A model generated the notes under the pieces. It searched no databases, was not told the DNA's origin, and saw only the letters and a list, made by a program, of their open reading frames with translations. A stretch of DNA of 64,000 nucleotides. Source: Anaerolineales bacterium. GTDB taxonomy: Bacteria > Chloroflexota > Anaerolineae > Aggregatilineales > J027. The position numbers and the translations under genes are program-made. This document shows, one piece after another, positions 61,469 to 64,000 of this stretch (positions within the stretch are counted from its first letter, which is position 1; each line of letters opens with the position of its first letter). The DNA lies in NCBI GenBank assembly GCA_020634155.1, contig JACKCI010000002.1:1302001-1366000 (forward strand), read 5' to 3'.

Positions 61469-62494
61469 GTGACAACTACGCCCGCGCTTCGTGCAACCAC
61501 TACCGAAATACATCACCCGCGCCGCCAAGGGGTGGATGCACGGGCGTGGGCGATTTGGCTGGCGGCTCTTGTTGCTGTCGCCCTCATGACGCGCAACCCC
61601 CTCTATCAACTCCTGTTGGCGAGTTGGGTGCTGCTCTCATGGCGCGGGCGGGTCTGGCCCCTCATCAGCATCGGTTCCACCATTATCGGCATTGGCGCAG
61701 TCTTCAATGCCCTCACTGTGCATATCGGCGCAACGCATCTCGCCACTATTCCGGGGAGCATTCCCATTATCAGTGGAGCCATTACCGCCGAGGCCCTTGC
61801 CTTTGGAGCCATGAACGGCTTGACCATCGCTCTCCTTATTTTGATTTTCAGCCGCTTCAGCCAAGCTATTGACTATGCCAGCCTCTTGCGCCAACTCCCC
61901 GCCGCCTTGCTGGAAATGGGCCTGATGCTCTCGATTAGCCTAACCCTTATCCCCAACATGCGACGGGCATGGCAAGACATCCAGCACGCCCAAGCCCTGC
62001 GTGGTCATCGAGTACGTGGGGTGCGTGATTTGCCGCCTTTATTGGTGCCGCTGGTTGTCAATAGCCTTGAACGTGCCTTGAATTTAGCCGAGGCAATGGA
62101 ATCTCGCGGTTATGCCCGACGGGGTACCCCCGACCCTCGCTCTCGTTGGCTGTTGTCGTTTAGTTTGGTTGGTAGCCTTGCGCTAATCGTCCTCTATACC
62201 TTCATGCCCATGCCGCGCCTTTTGTTCTTAGCTGGCTTGCTCCTCTGCTTATTGGCCCTCTGGCTGGGTCTGAGCCGTAGTGGGGTCGAGCGCACCCGTT
62301 TGCGGCGCGGACAGTGGGGCTGGCGTGAAGGCCTCATGACGGGAGCCGCCCTGCTGCTACTGGTGATATTCATGAGCAGCAGCCCTCAAGCCCTCAACTA
62401 TCAGCCCTATCCCGCTTTGCTACTACCCACCTTTAACCCTTGGCTGGGATTAGCGACCCTTGGCGCGATGGTGCCTGCTCTGCTTGACTCATGA
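61469..62494 (+). CDS. ecfT: ECF transporter transmembrane subunit EcfT
   Basis: 341 residues, 6-7 transmembrane helices, GTG start 5 bases after the toroid gene. The coupling helices carry the Arg-Gly signatures QALRGHRVRG and AMESRGYARRG that contact the ATPases. EcfT joins a substrate-specific S component to the EcfA pair. The riboswitch points to cobalamin or a precursor as substrate. Longer than a minimal EcfT (~265) owing to extra C-terminal helices. ATGA overlap with the ATPase gene. Confidence 0.9.
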   Translation: MTTTPALRATTTEIHHPRRQGVDARAWAIWLAALVAVALMTRNPLYQLLLASWVLLSWRGRVWPLISIGSTIIGIGAVFNALTVHIGATHLATIPGSIPIISGAITAEALAFGAMNGLTIALLILIFSRFSQAIDYASLLRQLPAALLEMGLMLSISLTLIPNMRRAWQDIQHAQALRGHRVRGVRDLPPLLVPLVVNSLERALNLAEAMESRGYARRGTPDPRSRWLLSFSLVGSLALIVLYTFMPMPRLLFLAGLLLCLLALWLGLSRSGVERTRLRRGQWGWREGLMTGAALLLLVIFMSSSPQALNYQPYPALLLPTFNPWLGLATLGAMVPALLDS

Positions 62495-64000
62495 TTCACG
62501 TCGAGAACCTGACCTACACCTATCCCCATACCCCCACGCCCGCCCTTGCTGATGCCGATTTGACCATCCCCGACGGTGCGTTTGTCTTGGTGGTAGGAGT
62601 CAGCGGCTCTGGCAAATCGACCCTGCTGCGGGCCATCAATGGCTTGGTGCCGCATTTCTATGGGGGCCGCTTCCAAGGCCGTGTGTTGGTCGATGGCCTC
62701 GATACCCTTGCCTCTACCCCGCGCCAATTGGCAGGCAAGGTTGGCTTTGTCTTCCAAGACCCCACCACCCAATTTGTCGTGCAGCGCGTAGAAGATGAAA
62801 TCGCCTTTGGTCTCGAAAACCTCGCCGTGCCATCCGCTGAAATGTCCACTCTCATTCACGAGAGCCTCGGCTTGGTCGGGGCCGAACATCTCCGCCAGCG
62901 CCAGATAGCGACCCTGTCTGGTGGGGAGGCTCAACGGGTAGCCATCGCCTGCGCCCTTGCCATGCGTCCCCAAGTGCTGATTCTCGATGAGCCAACCTCT
63001 CAACTTGACCCCGCCGGAGCCGATGCCCTCTTGGATGTCCTTGGCCGCCTCAATCAAGACCAGCGCTTGACCCTGATTCTCGCTGAACATCGCCTGACAC
63101 GGGTGCTCCCTTTCGCTACCCATATCCTGCACTGCACCGCCAACCAACCCCCGCGCTTATCCTCAGTTGAGGAAGCTCTGCCAACACTTGAGGGCGTCCC
63201 TTTGGTGCAAGCTGCCCAGCGCATGGGCTGGCAACCTCTACCGCGCTCCATCAAAGCCGCCCGTCAGTTGGCTCAATCGACCCCTATTGACTCGCCCTTA
63301 CTATCATCACCACCCCCTCCGCGCCAACCCTTGCTCGACATTCAGCACCTCAGCGTATCCTATGCCAAGCGCCCCGCCTTGCAGGAGGTTAACTTGACCC
63401 TCCACGCGGGCGAGTGTGTGGCATTATTAGGGTCGAATGGTGCGGGCAAGTCCACCCTGCTCAAAGCCTTGGCGGGTTTGGTGGAGCCAAGCAGTGGGCA
63501 AATCACCTACCAAGGCCAAGCCATCACCCGCCAACGGGTTGACCAACGCGCCCGCTTTCTGGCCTATGTCCCCCAAGACCCCAACACCCTGCTCTTTGCC
63601 GATACCCTCCTCGATGAGTTGCGCTTCACCCTAGACGGCCTCAAATTACCGCCTGTGATGGAACCCCGCGCTCTGCTGCAACTGCTCCGTTTAGAGTCCT
63701 ATGCCGAGCGCTACCCCCGCGACCTATCGGGTGGAGAGCGTCAACGCGCCGCCCTCGCGGCCATGCTGATTGTTAATCGCCCCATTTTGCTGCTCGATGA
63801 ACCTACGCTGGGCCTTGATTATATTCAACGTGAAACGCTGGTTTACTTTTTGCGCCAATGGGGGCAAACCGTCTTGTTAGCGACCCATGATCTTGAATTA
63901 GCCGCCCGTGTCGCTGACCGTGTGGTCATCCTTGAGCATGGTCGCATCCACACCACTGGCCCCACCCGTGACGTGTTGCTGCATACATCGGGCTATCAAA
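62491..64000 (+). CDS. ecfA: Fused EcfA-EcfA' energy-coupling ATPase (3' end outside window)
   Basis: The frame is open from ATG 62491 to the window edge (503 codons). Domain 1: Walker A GVSGSGKST (~34-42), Q-loop VFQDPTTQ, signature LSGGEAQRVA, Walker B VLILDEPTSQLDP, His in LAEH. Domain 2 begins ~285: Walker A GSNGAGKST (~314-322), VPQDPN, LSGGERQRAA, ILLLDEPTLGLD, LATHD. Both sites look complete. One chain thus supplies both ATPases of an ECF module. No S component lies upstream, so it is expected past 64000. Confidence 0.93.
   Translation, partial: MIHVENLTYTYPHTPTPALADADLTIPDGAFVLVVGVSGSGKSTLLRAINGLVPHFYGGRFQGRVLVDGLDTLASTPRQLAGKVGFVFQDPTTQFVVQRVEDEIAFGLENLAVPSAEMSTLIHESLGLVGAEHLRQRQIATLSGGEAQRVAIACALAMRPQVLILDEPTSQLDPAGADALLDVLGRLNQDQRLTLILAEHRLTRVLPFATHILHCTANQPPRLSSVEEALPTLEGVPLVQAAQRMGWQPLPRSIKAARQLAQSTPIDSPLLSSPPPPRQPLLDIQHLSVSYAKRPALQEVNLTLHAGECVALLGSNGAGKSTLLKALAGLVEPSSGQITYQGQAITRQRVDQRARFLAYVPQDPNTLLFADTLLDELRFTLDGLKLPPVMEPRALLQLLRLESYAERYPRDLSGGERQRAALAAMLIVNRPILLLDEPTLGLDYIQRETLVYFLRQWGQTVLLATHDLELAARVADRVVILEHGRIHTTGPTRDVLLHTSGYQ

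Overview
The window looks like a chromosomal segment of a Chloroflexota bacterium, most likely of the Anaerolineae type. This is inferred from gene style, not from a marker phylogeny. The signs are Thr/Pro-rich and TATQ-type linkers joining a membrane anchor to SH3-like or beta domains (392-2917, 3136-4125), TPR proteins, many family-4 glycosyltransferases, a Cys-type NAD-linked formate dehydrogenase, and moderately high GC. Genes are densely packed, and ATGA/TAATG stop-start overlaps are the usual arrangement. I saw no rRNA, CRISPR array, insertion sequence or phage module; one tRNA (Val, GAC) is present.

Layout. 1-4125: a partial gene and two anchored proteins with T/P-rich linkers, split by tRNA-Val. 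4102-7129 (minus): a GNAT acetyltransferase, an SH3 lipoprotein and pseudouridine-phosphate glycosidase. 7279-22267 (plus): a nine-gene exopolysaccharide locus with four GT4 enzymes, a fused dehydrogenase, a glutamine-dependent amidotransferase, a Wzx-type flippase, a heparinase II/III-like protein and a ligase/polymerase-TPR fusion. 22251-32052 (minus): an eight-gene coupled operon for a molybdenum formate dehydrogenase (catalytic subunit, NuoE-NuoF fusion, separate Fe-S subunit) and its cofactor machinery (MobA, FdhD, MoeA, MoeA-PBP fusion), with a metallophosphoesterase embedded. 32116-37093 (minus): a second asparagine-synthase/GT2 pair, a DUF3179 protein and a methyltransferase. 37184-42255 (plus): prfA-prmC-tsaC, then surface-polymer glycosyltransferases. 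42293-45709: a PIN-type toxin pair, another GT4, and a small phosphoribosyltransferase operon. 45745-52005 (minus): an aminotransferase, gatB, a structured RNA, metG, a 44-residue membrane peptide and a DUF2142 protein. 52057-56824 (plus): an M24 peptidase followed by an accessory patch (antitoxins, PIN toxin, TIR-FGE protein, Uma2 nuclease). 56867-64000: a pectinacetylesterase-like exported protein, a large TPR protein, and a cobalamin-riboswitch-controlled transport operon running off the window.

Three points deserve most attention. (1) The TIR-FGE protein ends in a stretch where every adenine lies in positions 1-2 of 16 NNY codons while the intervening codons have none. That is the signature expected of a variable region of a diversity-generating retroelement. 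No reverse transcriptase or template was recognised here, so those would have to lie elsewhere. (2) A cobalamin riboswitch with its own terminator precedes a secreted alpha/alpha-toroid protein and EcfT plus fused EcfA. The toroid may be a bacterial analogue of intrinsic factor or transcobalamin. (3) The gatB-metG gap encodes a compact multi-helix RNA ending in an intrinsic terminator that matches no family I could recognise.
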